From Lachnospiraceae bacterium (GTDB taxonomy: Bacteria > Bacillota > Clostridia > Lachnospirales > Lachnospiraceae): a stretch of 64,000 bases of DNA. Of the stretch, positions 8,951-17,106 are shown one piece after another. The position numbers and the translations under genes are program-made. The stretch covers positions 186,001-250,000 of the forward strand of contig CAJTFL010000004.1 of the NCBI GenBank assembly GCA_910575565.1. Direction: 5' to 3'. The notes beneath the pieces were generated by a model. It was given only the letters and a program-made list of their open reading frames with translations. It ran no database searches and was not told where the DNA came from. Position 1 is the stretch's first letter, and every line of letters begins with the position of its first letter.

Positions 8951-10018
8951 CTATTCCCTATCCGCCAAAAGGCCGAATTCCAGATTTTTTACGTTTTGCT
9001 CCATCAGCTGCAGATAAGTAACCCCTTCCTCAAATTCCTTCCTGGTTACATTGTGGCAGGAATGGAGCAGCAAAGGCTTCGCCCCCGTTTCCTCCCCGAT
9101 AACCTCCGCCACCCGGTGGCTGGAAAGCTCCAAATAGTACACTGCTGGAAGGCCCTGCTCCTTCACCTGGCCAATCAAATAGGCAATCGTCCTGGCGCTT
9201 GGCTCCGTATCTCCCCCGCAGCCGTTAAAGGCTGCCCGGTAATCCAAGCCGTAGCGCTTTGCCAGGTAGAGGAAAGGAAACCTATCCCCCACTACAATCA
9301 TATCCCGTTTCCGGTTCCCCAAAACCTGCAAAAAATCTTGATCCAGCTCCTTTAGCTTCTCTAAGTACCGCTCTGTATTCTCCCGGTAAATCTCCCCATG
9401 GGCCGGATCCGCCTCTGCCAGCAGCCTGCCCATCTCCTCCGCTATCTTCATGGCATTTGCCGGGGAAGTCCAGATATGCTCGTCATACTCCATTTCCCTT
9501 AGCTGGCCCGGCTGGGGTTTTCCTTCCTCATGATGGTGTCCGTGACGGCTCTCTTCCATCCCTTCCACCACCTCCTCTTCCAGTACCTCCACGCAGCCAA
9601 GAAGGCTGACTGCCTGAAGCTGATCCCTTCCGATGGCATCCAGGGCTTCCTCCACCCACTGCTCCATCTCCCCGCCATTATACAGAAAAAGATCCGAATC
9701 CCGGATCGCAATCATATCGGCAGGCGTAGGCTCAAAGGAATGGCTGTCCATCCCCGCCGGAACGATCAATTTTAGGTGCACCTGATCCCCGCCAATCTGC
9801 CGGAGGAAATCGTAGTAAGGAAATAAGGTAGTGGCCACATAAAGCCTGCAGTCCCCTTCCGGTTCCCCCGCATTTTCAAAAGCTTTGCCGTCCTTTTCCA
9901 ACTCCCCGGCATTTCCAAAAGCCCTGCCGCCTTCCATCTCCCGGCTTGCCCGCCCGGCGCAGCCTGCACCTGCCAGCGCCAGCGCCGCCGCTAAAAGCAA
10001 CGCCCCTATCTGCTTCAT
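8951..10018 (-). CDS. znuA: Zinc-binding lipoprotein (ZnuA/cluster A-I family)
   Basis: The protein opens with a lipoprotein signal peptide ending in the lipobox LAGAGC, so it is tethered outside the membrane. The mature part is a cluster A-I metal-binding protein: DSHSFEPTPADM carries an expected His ligand, NGGEMEQWVEEAL and YDEHIWTSPANA are family motifs, and a His-rich loop (HGHHHEEGKP) near residue 165 is typical of zinc rather than manganese binders. The ATG at 10018 is preceded by GGAGG at 5 nt; the ATG four codons earlier is not. It heads the znuACB-ktrBA-kinase run. Confidence 0.9.
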   Translation of the reverse strand: MKQIGALLLAAALALAGAGCAGRASREMEGGRAFGNAGELEKDGKAFENAGEPEGDCRLYVATTLFPYYDFLRQIGGDQVHLKLIVPAGMDSHSFEPTPADMIAIRDSDLFLYNGGEMEQWVEEALDAIGRDQLQAVSLLGCVEVLEEEVVEGMEESRHGHHHEEGKPQPGQLREMEYDEHIWTSPANAMKIAEEMGRLLAEADPAHGEIYRENTERYLEKLKELDQDFLQVLGNRKRDMIVVGDRFPFLYLAKRYGLDYRAAFNGCGGDTEPSARTIAYLIGQVKEQGLPAVYYLELSSHRVAEVIGEETGAKPLLLHSCHNVTRKEFEEGVTYLQLMEQNVKNLEFGLLADRE

Positions 10019-10070
10019 CCCATCCTCCATTCTCCCAGAGCGTGTTTAAAGTTTGAACATTCATTCCCGC

Positions 10071-10085
10071 TGGGGGGCAGCCCCC
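10071..10085. terminator. Short GC-rich hairpin between MATE gene and znuA
   Basis: GGGGG and CCCCC separated by 3 nt lie in the 78-bp gap between the MATE gene stop and znuA. There is no T-run, so it may be a weak terminator or processing site that partly separates the two genes. Confidence 0.3.
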
Positions 10086-10096
10086 TAAATCTTTAC

Positions 10097-11467
10097 CTAA
10101 ATCTTTACCGAAGTCCATCTTCCCGACTTAAACCGCCAGGTGGTAAGGATAAACCGGCTTAACTGATCTGCCAGCACCCCCATCCAAACCCCAAGAATCC
10201 CTAAGCCGAACACATAGCCCATCACATAAGAGCCCGCAGTCCGCACAAAGGTAACGCTGAAGGTGGAAGCCGCCATGGTAAACATCACGTCCCCCGCCCC
10301 CCGCAGGCAGCCCATATAGATCACCTGGGCAACCTGGGCAATGACAATGAAAACCATCAGCGCCATAATCCTGACGCCCATATCCACGATCTCCGGATCA
10401 TCGAAAAACAAGCGATATAGCCCCCTTCCCGCAAGCAAATAGACCACGGACAGCACCAGGGAAATGACATTCCCGATCCTTTGGCAGATATTCCCGTAGC
10501 GCACCGCCTCTTCCGGGGACTTTTCCCCTAAGCTTCTTCCAATCAGCGCTACCGCCGCCGCCTGCATCCCATCCCCGAAGGAAAAGGACACGCTCATAAT
10601 ATTCATCCCTACCTGGTGCGCCGCCATGGCCGCCGTCCCTAAATTGGCCGCCATCACCGCCGTGGACATAAAGCCAATCCGCATCAGCACCTGCTCCGTA
10701 AATACGCTGGAGCTGATTTTAACCATGCTTCTTACCGGCCCTAAGGATAGGCGAACCTTCTCCCTAAGCACATAAGGAAGGCTGATAAACCCCTCCTTAA
10801 ATAAGGAACGGATGCTCATTACGCAGGCAATCACCGTGCCGAAAACCGTAGCGATGGCCGCCCCCTTGATCCCCAGGGCCGGAAAGCCGAAATGGCCGTT
10901 AATCAGCAGGAAATTCCCGATCATATTCACAACATTGGACGTTACGTTTGTTTTCATGGCAATCCTGGTATTCCCCGCCCCTCTCTGAGCCGCGTTGATC
11001 ACCAGGGAAATGATATTAAACAGCATCCCGCCCATAATCAGCCGGAAATACAGCACCGCGCTGTCATGGGTCTGTTCGTTTGAGCCGCAAAAAGCGATAA
11101 CCGGCTCCGCAAGCGCCACGCACAGGAAGCTGACCGCGATCCCCGCAAGCACCGTAAATGCCAGGGCGGTCATCAGCACCTGGTTCGCCCCCTTCTTATC
11201 CTGCTCCCCCCGCCGCCTTGCCACGATAGCGGAGACGGAAACATTTAAGGCGATAAACAAGGCCATCCCCAGGAATTTAGGCTGGGTGGTAAGGCCTACC
11301 GCCGCCACCGCCGCAGGCCCAATGCCGCTTACCATCAGGGAGTCAATCAGCCCCGCCAATGCCACAAAAAACGACTCCAGCACCGACGGCCACGCCATCC
11401 TGATGGCTGTCCGTATCCGCTTCTCGTTATCATGCAAGTATACTGTAAGCCTATTCATCTTATGCAA
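10097..11467 (-). CDS. MATE-family multidrug/cation antiporter
   Basis: This 456-residue polytopic membrane protein has about twelve helices and internal duplication typical of MATE exporters: N-half PSVLESFFVALAGLIDSLMV and C-half KISSSVFTEQVLMRIGFMST, both around a conserved glutamate. The family exports drugs or metabolites using sodium or proton gradients; the substrate cannot be read from sequence. It is first in its transcription unit behind a good promoter at 11538-11566 and may read through into znuA. Confidence 0.9.
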   Translation of the reverse strand: MHKMNRLTVYLHDNEKRIRTAIRMAWPSVLESFFVALAGLIDSLMVSGIGPAAVAAVGLTTQPKFLGMALFIALNVSVSAIVARRRGEQDKKGANQVLMTALAFTVLAGIAVSFLCVALAEPVIAFCGSNEQTHDSAVLYFRLIMGGMLFNIISLVINAAQRGAGNTRIAMKTNVTSNVVNMIGNFLLINGHFGFPALGIKGAAIATVFGTVIACVMSIRSLFKEGFISLPYVLREKVRLSLGPVRSMVKISSSVFTEQVLMRIGFMSTAVMAANLGTAAMAAHQVGMNIMSVSFSFGDGMQAAAVALIGRSLGEKSPEEAVRYGNICQRIGNVISLVLSVVYLLAGRGLYRLFFDDPEIVDMGVRIMALMVFIVIAQVAQVIYMGCLRGAGDVMFTMAASTFSVTFVRTAGSYVMGYVFGLGILGVWMGVLADQLSRFILTTWRFKSGRWTSVKI

Positions 11468-11537
11468 CCTGTCTTTCTATCTGGCCCTTCCGGAAATCCC
11501 CTATACGTTAAGTTCCTGTTAACCGCTTTTGGAGTTT

Positions 11538-11566
11538 AGTATAGCACAGAACCATTTTGCTGGCAA
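11538..11566 (-). promoter_or_regulatory. Sigma-A promoter of the MATE gene
   Basis: On the minus strand, TTGCCA (11566-11561) and TATACT (11543-11538) are separated by 17 bp, about 70 bp upstream of the MATE start codon. Confidence 0.65.
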
Positions 11567-12002
11567 GAAAGAACGGGCGGCGCAAAAACGATTTTCAAGC
11601 TGGCTGCGGAATTCCGTTTAATCCCTTTGGGTAAACCATGCACCAATCCCGGCAGGTGTTTCAATTCCCAGGAGAGCGCGGGATTACATTGTTGAAACCA
11701 ACCATATCGGACACATTATTACCTTCTTTATGAACAATGATCTGTGCGAAAGCCTTCCGGACGATGTGTGGGGACTGGCAGACGCGTGTGCCGCAGCCGC
11801 TGTTAACTATGGAAGCAAAATGGCCGATAAAAGTATTAGTGAATATAAACAGCAATGCATCGATGCTGGCTGCCGTCCAGGCAGAGAAGCAATCGGCAGA
11901 GACGCGCAGGGCGGCACAGCCAGGCAAAGGGATGCGCCTACCATTTACAGGAAACGGCAAATAGCCTTATTGATTTGGCAGCTCCTGTAAAAACAAGGAG
12001 TC
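11567..12002 (+). other. Intergenic stretch with a possible gene remnant
   Basis: No convincing complete gene is present. From about 11674 to 11990 the plus strand is open in one frame and reads protein-like sequence (for example YIVETNHIGHIITFFMNND, then LADACAAAAVNYGSKMAD). It has no good start codon and I do not recognise the family. It may be the tail of a lost gene. Confidence 0.3.
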
Positions 12003-12102
12003 ATGGTAAAAGAAAAAAGAAGAAAGGATAAAAAGCAAACACATATCGTTCACCCTTTGTGTTTGCGCCTCAAATGAAAATGCAAGCATTTTTCCTTGAG
12101 GC
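12003..12102 (+). promoter_or_regulatory. Leader with two tandem hairpins, the second covering the Shine-Dalgarno
   Basis: Hairpin 1 pairs GCAAACAC (12035-12042) with GTGTTTGC (12059-12066). Immediately next, hairpin 2 pairs GCCTCAA (12067-12073) with TTGAGGC (12096-12102) and AAAATGC (12077-12083) with GCATTTT (12086-12092) around an AA loop. The GAGG at 12098-12101, the only candidate ribosome site for the amidohydrolase, is inside the second stem. A 24-codon ORF (12003-12077, preceded closely by AAGGAG) runs through both stems and ends between the arms of hairpin 2. This looks like translational attenuation, but that is inference. Confidence 0.5.
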
Positions 12103-12114
12103 TTGGTGCAAAAA

Positions 12115-13248
12115 ATGAATTACTGCATAAAAAATGGAATGGCTTACGATTCCGCAGCAGGCAAATGGGAAAAGCGGGATATCTGCATCAAAGACGGGCT
12201 TTTGTCTGACCGTGAAGGGGAAAACAGCAGAATCATTGATGCCTTCGGCTGCATCATCGCACCAGGGCTGATCGACTACCATGTCCACTACTTTAAAGGC
12301 GGGGCGGACAACGGGGTCAGCCCCGACACTGCCTCCTTTCCCAGCGGGATCACTACGGCGGTAGACGGCGGAACCTGCGGCGTTTCCTCCTGGGAAGCCT
12401 TTGAGCGGCTGATGGCACGCCCTGCCGCCGTGCGCCTCCTCTCCCAGCTCCACGTAGCTTCCGGCGGGCAGCTTACGGAAAGCTATATGGAAAATTTATC
12501 CCCAGCGCTTTTTGACCGTAAACGGATCACGGAGTTGTTCCGCCGCTATCCCAGCCGCCTGGTGGGCTTAAAAACCCGGATCTCTGCAAATATCATCGAA
12601 CCGTCGCAGGCAAGGGACTCTCTGGAGGAAGCCGTAAAGCTGGCCGATGAAATTGGCTGCAGCTTAACCGCACATATCACAAACCCTGCAATGGATCTGG
12701 AAGAAATGGCCGCCATCCTCCGTCCGGGGGACGTAATGTGCCATATTTTCCAAAATAAGGGAAAGGAAAGCATTTTGGACGGCAAGGGAAACGTAAGGCC
12801 AGGTATCCGGAAGGCCAGGGAACGTGGAGTCTTATTTGATGCCTGCAACGGAAGGAACAATTTCGATCTGAACGTTGCCCGGGCTGCCATAGAGCAGGGA
12901 TTTCTGCCGGATATCATCAGCTCCGACATTAATACCAATTCCTGCTACGAGGGCATCCTCCACAGCCTGCCCCGGGTACTGTCCAAATACATTACCTTCG
13001 GCCTTTCCCTGGAGCAGATCCTGGACGCGGCCATCAAAGTGCCGGCAAGGCTCATTGGCAGGGAAGCACTGGCATCTTTAGACCCTGGGACAGAGGCAGA
13101 TTTATTTATCTTTAAAGTAGAAGAGCGCAAGATCACCTACCTTGACCATACTGGCGGGATCAATCGGATGGAAGGAAATCAGATGATCGTGCCCCAGATG
13201 ACTATAAAAGGCGGACAGGTCGTTTACAGCCAGGTGTATTTCGGATAA
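12115..13248 (+). CDS. Amidohydrolase/deacetylase-type metal-dependent hydrolase
   Basis: This protein of about 377 residues is an amidohydrolase-superfamily TIM barrel related to dihydroorotase and N-acyl-amino-acid deacetylases. The metal-binding HxH is in GLIDYHVHYF (about 55-57), followed by VDGGTCGVSSW, a candidate carboxylated-Lys region (VGLKTRIS), His ligands in LTAHITNP and VMCHIFQ, and the catalytic Asp in ISSDINTNS. The C-terminal DPGTEADLFIF block is typical. TTG (12103) and GTG (12106) are alternative starts, but ATG at 12115 best matches where the family begins. The substrate (N-acyl amino acid, hydantoin-like or other cyclic amide) is unknown. The gene stands alone on the plus strand. 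Confidence 0.82.
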   Translation: MNYCIKNGMAYDSAAGKWEKRDICIKDGLLSDREGENSRIIDAFGCIIAPGLIDYHVHYFKGGADNGVSPDTASFPSGITTAVDGGTCGVSSWEAFERLMARPAAVRLLSQLHVASGGQLTESYMENLSPALFDRKRITELFRRYPSRLVGLKTRISANIIEPSQARDSLEEAVKLADEIGCSLTAHITNPAMDLEEMAAILRPGDVMCHIFQNKGKESILDGKGNVRPGIRKARERGVLFDACNGRNNFDLNVARAAIEQGFLPDIISSDINTNSCYEGILHSLPRVLSKYITFGLSLEQILDAAIKVPARLIGREALASLDPGTEADLFIFKVEERKITYLDHTGGINRMEGNQMIVPQMTIKGGQVVYSQVYFG

Positions 13249-13260
13249 TTACAAAAATAA

Positions 13261-13360
13261 GGAGATGTTGCAAAATCTAATGATCCTGCAATATATGGTG
13301 ATAATCGCGTTGAATATCATTCCATATACCATATAAGCAGGCTGTTTTGCAACATCACCT
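13261..13360. repeat. About 95-bp palindromic element, copy 1
   Basis: Outer arms GATGTTGCAAAA (13264-13275) and TTTTGCAACATC (13345-13356), then CCTGC/GCAGG (13285-13289/13337-13341) and TATATGGT/ACCATATA form a long interrupted hairpin just after the amidohydrolase stop. It can act as a terminator for that gene, but its ends resemble those of a second palindrome at 22359-22453, suggesting a dispersed repeat family. Confidence 0.7.
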
Positions 13361-13637
13361 CATTTTTAATCCCTTTGCTTCGTCCCTATCTCTTTTGCAC
13401 CAAATAATTTTCTGAATTTCAAACTGATTTACAGTCTGACAAAATTTTTTCTATCGCTTCCCATACCGCCAATCTGGATTGCGCGAATAACTAATGGAAA
13501 CATATTAATAACGAATGGTTCCATAAGACTCAAAAACTTCCGCAGCTACAGCAGAACTTCTTTTACCCTCCCCATTGTCAAATACAGAAAACAATTATCA
13601 AAATACTCCCCAGTATTTTTCCATTTTTTCTTTGCTT

Positions 13638-15653
13638 TTACTGTTCCAAATCCTTCTTCAAAAAAGCCAGGACCACGCATCCCGTCACCGCCCCCGCGGC
13701 AACGGCTGCCAGATACATCAGCGGATTCCCTACGGTTGGAAGGACAAACAAACCGCCATGAGGCGCCCTTATGGTACAGCCAAAAAGCTCCGACAAGCCT
13801 CCGGCCATGGCCGCCCCCGCCAGGCAGCCGGGAATCACGTGAAGAGGATCCTGAGCCGCGAAGGGAATCGCCCCTTCGGTGATAAAGGACAGTCCCATAA
13901 TGTAGTTGACAATGCCGGACTGGCGCTCTTTTTCCGTAAATTTCTTCTTAAACAATGTGGTGCAAAGAGCGATTGCCAGGGGAGGAACCATGCCTCCGGC
14001 CATAACCGCGGCCATCATATCAAAGTTGCCCTCCGATAACTGGGCAGTGCCAAATACATACGCCGCCTTGTTAAACGGCCCGCCCATGTCGATGGACATC
14101 ATTCCCCCAAGGATCGCCCCTAAAAGAACCCGGCTGCTGCCGCCCATGCCATTTAAGAAATTATTCAGGCCATTATTAATCATTCCCATAAATGGATTGA
14201 TCAGCGTAGTGGCTACGGCTCCCAGGAAAATCCCGGCTACCGGGTAAATCAACACCGGCTTAATGCCTTCCAAAGATTTCGGCAGATAATTGCACACCTT
14301 CTTTAACCCAAGGACAATGTAGCCTGCCGCAAATCCGGCAAACAACGCCCCTAAAAATCCTGCGTTCACCTCTCCACCGGCAGGATTGCCAAAGGTTGCC
14401 CCGGCCTTCGCTATGATTCCGCCCACAAACCCTACCGCCAGTGCCGGGCGGTCTGCAATGCTCATGGCGATAAAGCCTGCCAGCACCGGCAGCATCATGC
14501 CGAAAGCCTGATCCCCGATAGTCTTTAAGTAAGCGGCCACCGGCGTATTCTTGCCGAAGTTTGCCGGATTAATGGCATAATCATCCAGCAAAAAGGCCAA
14601 TGCAATCAGGATGCCGCCGCCAATCACGAAAGGCAGCATATGGGATACGCCGTTCATCAGATGCTTGTAAACCGTCCTCCCCAGGCTGTCGCCGCCGGAA
14701 GGCTCCGCGCTTTCGCCTCCGCCGCTGTGGTGATAAATGGGAACCGTGCCGCTGACCGCCTTTTTCACCAGCTCCTCGCCCTTATGGATGCCGTCCGCCA
14801 CAGGAACCATAATCACCGGCTTCCCGTCAAAGCGAGCCATCTCTACATTTTTGTCCGCCGCAATAATGATGCCGTCCGCATTCCTAATTTCCTCCGCCGT
14901 CAAAACATTGGCGGCGCCGCCAGATCCGTTCGTCTCCGCCTTAACCGGAATCCCCAGCTTTTTCCCCACATTCTCCAGGTTTTCCGCTGCCATATACGTG
15001 TGGGCAATCCCGGTGGGGCAGGCCGTCACGCAAAGCACCCGGTAGCCGGACTTCCCCGACGCATCTGAGCTTGCAAAAGCTGCGCCCTTTCCATCCTCTC
15101 CCGAAGCCCCGCCGGTAGCCTTCCCATTTTTTGCTTCCCCTAAGGTTTCTCCTGCCTTTTCCTTTCCCCCTGCTTCCCCGTCCTTTTCCGCAAACCGCTT
15201 CTTTTCCGCCTCGTCAATAATGGACAAGAATTCCTCCTTCGTCTTAGCAGCAAGCAAGGACTCCTTAAATCCAGGATTCATCAGCAGCATGGATAAATTC
15301 GCCAACGCTTCCAGATGCACATCCGCCCCGTCCGCCGGCGCCGCAATCATAAAAATGATATTCGCCAAAGAGCCGTCAAATGCCTCATAATCCACTCCCT
15401 CCGGAACCGTCACCGCTGCCAGCCCCGCCTCCTTTACCGCCGCCACCTTGGCGTGCGGAATGGCTATGCCGTCCCCGATAGCCGTGCTTCCTAAACCTTC
15501 CCGAGCCAGAATCCCTTCCTTATAGCCTGCCCGGTCAAGAATCCTGCCTCCTGCATCCATCAGCCCTACCAGCGTATCAATGGCTTCCTCCTTAGAACCA
15601 AGGGCTACGCCAAGCTGGATGCTCTCCTTCTTCAATAATTCCGTAATCCTCAT
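13638..15653 (-). CDS. fruA: Fructose-family PTS transporter EIIABC
   Basis: This is a three-domain phosphotransferase permease. EIIA comes first with phospho-His67 in GIAIPHAK, then a Gly/Ala/Lys-rich linker (about 155-200), then EIIB with phospho-Cys212 in VTACPTGIAHTYMAAENL, then the polytopic EIIC domain (about 310-671). The chosen start has AGGAGG 8 nt upstream; the frame extends 15 codons further without a ribosome site. It imports and phosphorylates fructose or a related sugar. Unlike many fru operons, no fruK (1-phosphofructokinase) or fruR gene is adjacent; the next gene upstream is an RpiR regulator. Family assignment is firm, the exact sugar less so. Confidence 0.92.
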   Translation of the reverse strand: MRITELLKKESIQLGVALGSKEEAIDTLVGLMDAGGRILDRAGYKEGILAREGLGSTAIGDGIAIPHAKVAAVKEAGLAAVTVPEGVDYEAFDGSLANIIFMIAAPADGADVHLEALANLSMLLMNPGFKESLLAAKTKEEFLSIIDEAEKKRFAEKDGEAGGKEKAGETLGEAKNGKATGGASGEDGKGAAFASSDASGKSGYRVLCVTACPTGIAHTYMAAENLENVGKKLGIPVKAETNGSGGAANVLTAEEIRNADGIIIAADKNVEMARFDGKPVIMVPVADGIHKGEELVKKAVSGTVPIYHHSGGGESAEPSGGDSLGRTVYKHLMNGVSHMLPFVIGGGILIALAFLLDDYAINPANFGKNTPVAAYLKTIGDQAFGMMLPVLAGFIAMSIADRPALAVGFVGGIIAKAGATFGNPAGGEVNAGFLGALFAGFAAGYIVLGLKKVCNYLPKSLEGIKPVLIYPVAGIFLGAVATTLINPFMGMINNGLNNFLNGMGGSSRVLLGAILGGMMSIDMGGPFNKAAYVFGTAQLSEGNFDMMAAVMAGGMVPPLAIALCTTLFKKKFTEKERQSGIVNYIMGLSFITEGAIPFAAQDPLHVIPGCLAGAAMAGGLSELFGCTIRAPHGGLFVLPTVGNPLMYLAAVAAGAVTGCVVLAFLKKDLEQ

Positions 15654-15806
15654 GTTTCGCGCCTCCTTTTCACTTGATGATGACTTACCTTTGATCACTT
15701 ATCCTTTGACAGCCCAGTGCACTGCCTCATTCGTGCTTTAGCTTTTGGTGACTTAACTTTTCATTTCTCCTTCGTTTTGCGAAATTTTATTTCATTTGAT
15801 AAGAAT

Positions 15807-15835
15807 ATCATAACACGATAGTATCATATCGTCAA
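15807..15835 (-). promoter_or_regulatory. fruA promoter with palindrome in the spacer
   Basis: On the minus strand, TTGACG (15835-15830), a 17-bp spacer and TATGAT (15812-15807) make a good promoter about 155 bp upstream of fruA. An inverted repeat CGATA-N6-TATCG (15816-15831) fills the spacer and reaches the -35 box, a plausible operator for a repressor or activator that I cannot name. Confidence 0.6.
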
Positions 15836-16012
15836 GATTAAACTTAAAGAAATTCTATTTCATATTATTTTTCATCATGTTGCTGAATTTTTTTACGTTT
15901 TTCTTTGCTTGAACACAATTTTATCGTTAATTTTAACAATCCCCCCTTTGTTTTCCATAATTCCCCTAATGCCCCATCTCTATTCGCTGCATTTTTCTGA
16001 AAAAAGTTCAGC

Positions 16013-16074
16013 CAGTCAAAACCGCATGGGTGAAAATCGTGCTTGCACGAATTTTCATCCATCGATTTTGACTG
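16013..16074. repeat. 62-bp palindrome
   Basis: Outer arms CAGTCAAAA (16013-16021) and TTTTGACTG (16066-16074) enclose a second stem TGAAAAT-CGTGC/GCACG-AATTTTCA with a 2-nt loop. It lies between the fruA promoter and the RpiR terminator. It has no T-run and no coding potential that I trust. It may be a dispersed palindromic repeat. Confidence 0.6.
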
Positions 16075-16135
16075 AGGGAGCGCCCGTTTATGAGCAAAAG
16101 GAGCAGCCGCGCCATCCGCAAAACCCGCACCCCAT

Positions 16136-16175
16136 AAAAAAGACGCTGCAAACGGCTTCCCCCACCGTTTTGCAG
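16136..16175 (-). terminator. Rho-independent terminator of the RpiR gene
   Basis: On the minus strand, GCTGCAAAACGG pairs with CCGTTTGCAGC around a GT-rich loop, and a run of six T follows shortly after. It sits about 20 bp past the stop of the RpiR-family gene. Confidence 0.85.
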
Positions 16176-16197
16176 CGCCTGCCGCAAGTAATCCCCC

Positions 16198-17064
16198 TTA
16201 TTTCTGCCGCACCTCCTTATCCGGCCTGATCACCTTCTCGTGCCTGCGGATATGGTATGTCGCATCCTTTTTACTGGTAAACAAAAACAGATACAGGATT
16301 TCCACCACCAGCATTGCCGTGATCCGGGAAAACCAAAACTCCCCGGTCAAAAGCTTTTCCCTGGTTGCCGTAATCAATTTCACGTCGCTGATCTGCGCCA
16401 GGGGAGAATTGCCGTTGTTGGTGACAATAATAATCCTGACACCGTTTTCCCTAGCTCCCTCTGCCAGCGCCTGAAGCCGCTTGGACGTGCCGGAATTGGA
16501 AATCAGCAGCAGCACATCCCGGGAAGTCAAGTTAAACGCCCTGGCCGTCTCCCCCTCCCACACACCGCCGGATACCGCCCGGATCCCCAGCTGGTTCAGC
16601 TTAAAAGCGCAGTCTAAAGCCACCGGAACCGTGTTCCCCACCGCGGAAACCTGCACCAAATCCGCCTGCTCCAAGCAGGACAGCGCCTGCTCCAGCGCCC
16701 CCTCATCCATCAGGTTCACCGTGTCCGTCAGCTCCGCCACTTTATTGGCCAAGATATTCTGCAGGGACTGCCCCTTATCCTTCCGGTCAATATCGTTGGA
16801 AACCTGCACAGCCTTCTGCTGCTCATCCATCACTTCCTTGGCCAAAGCTATCTTTAAGCTCTGGAAGCCCTTAAACCCGCAGCGCCTGCAAAACCGGGAC
16901 ACCGTGGCATCGCTGGTCTGGCTGGCTTTTGCCAGCTCCGCCACCGTCATCTCCACCACATCTTCCTTCCTGGCCTTAATGCAGTCCGCAATCTTTTTCT
17001 CTGCTTCAAAAAAATCGTCATAGGATGCGCAGATAATCCCGACCACACTTTGCGGTTCATTCAT
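16198..17064 (-). CDS. RpiR/MurR-family transcriptional regulator
   Basis: The N-terminal helix-turn-helix (about 35-80, MTVAELAKASQTSDATVSRFCRRCGF region) is the RpiR type, followed by a SIS sugar-phosphate-binding domain (about 125-255; VSAVGNTVPVALDCAFKLNQ, LISNSGTSKRLQALAEGA). Such regulators sense phosphosugars. Neighbouring genes are a fructose-type PTS downstream and glycogen branching enzyme upstream, all on the minus strand, so control of sugar uptake is plausible but unproven. The gene ends at a strong terminator and is thus separate from fruA. Confidence 0.9.
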   Translation of the reverse strand: MNEPQSVVGIICASYDDFFEAEKKIADCIKARKEDVVEMTVAELAKASQTSDATVSRFCRRCGFKGFQSLKIALAKEVMDEQQKAVQVSNDIDRKDKGQSLQNILANKVAELTDTVNLMDEGALEQALSCLEQADLVQVSAVGNTVPVALDCAFKLNQLGIRAVSGGVWEGETARAFNLTSRDVLLLISNSGTSKRLQALAEGARENGVRIIIVTNNGNSPLAQISDVKLITATREKLLTGEFWFSRITAMLVVEILYLFLFTSKKDATYHIRRHEKVIRPDKEVRQK

Positions 17065-17106
17065 TGCTTTGCCAATCCCTTCTACATTAATAAACCGTTA
17101 AAACCG

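Noticed and set aside
15865..16229. Frames on both strands across the 62-bp palindrome
   Set aside because: They read through hairpins and the RpiR terminator, with no ribosome site; treated as chance frames over structured DNA.
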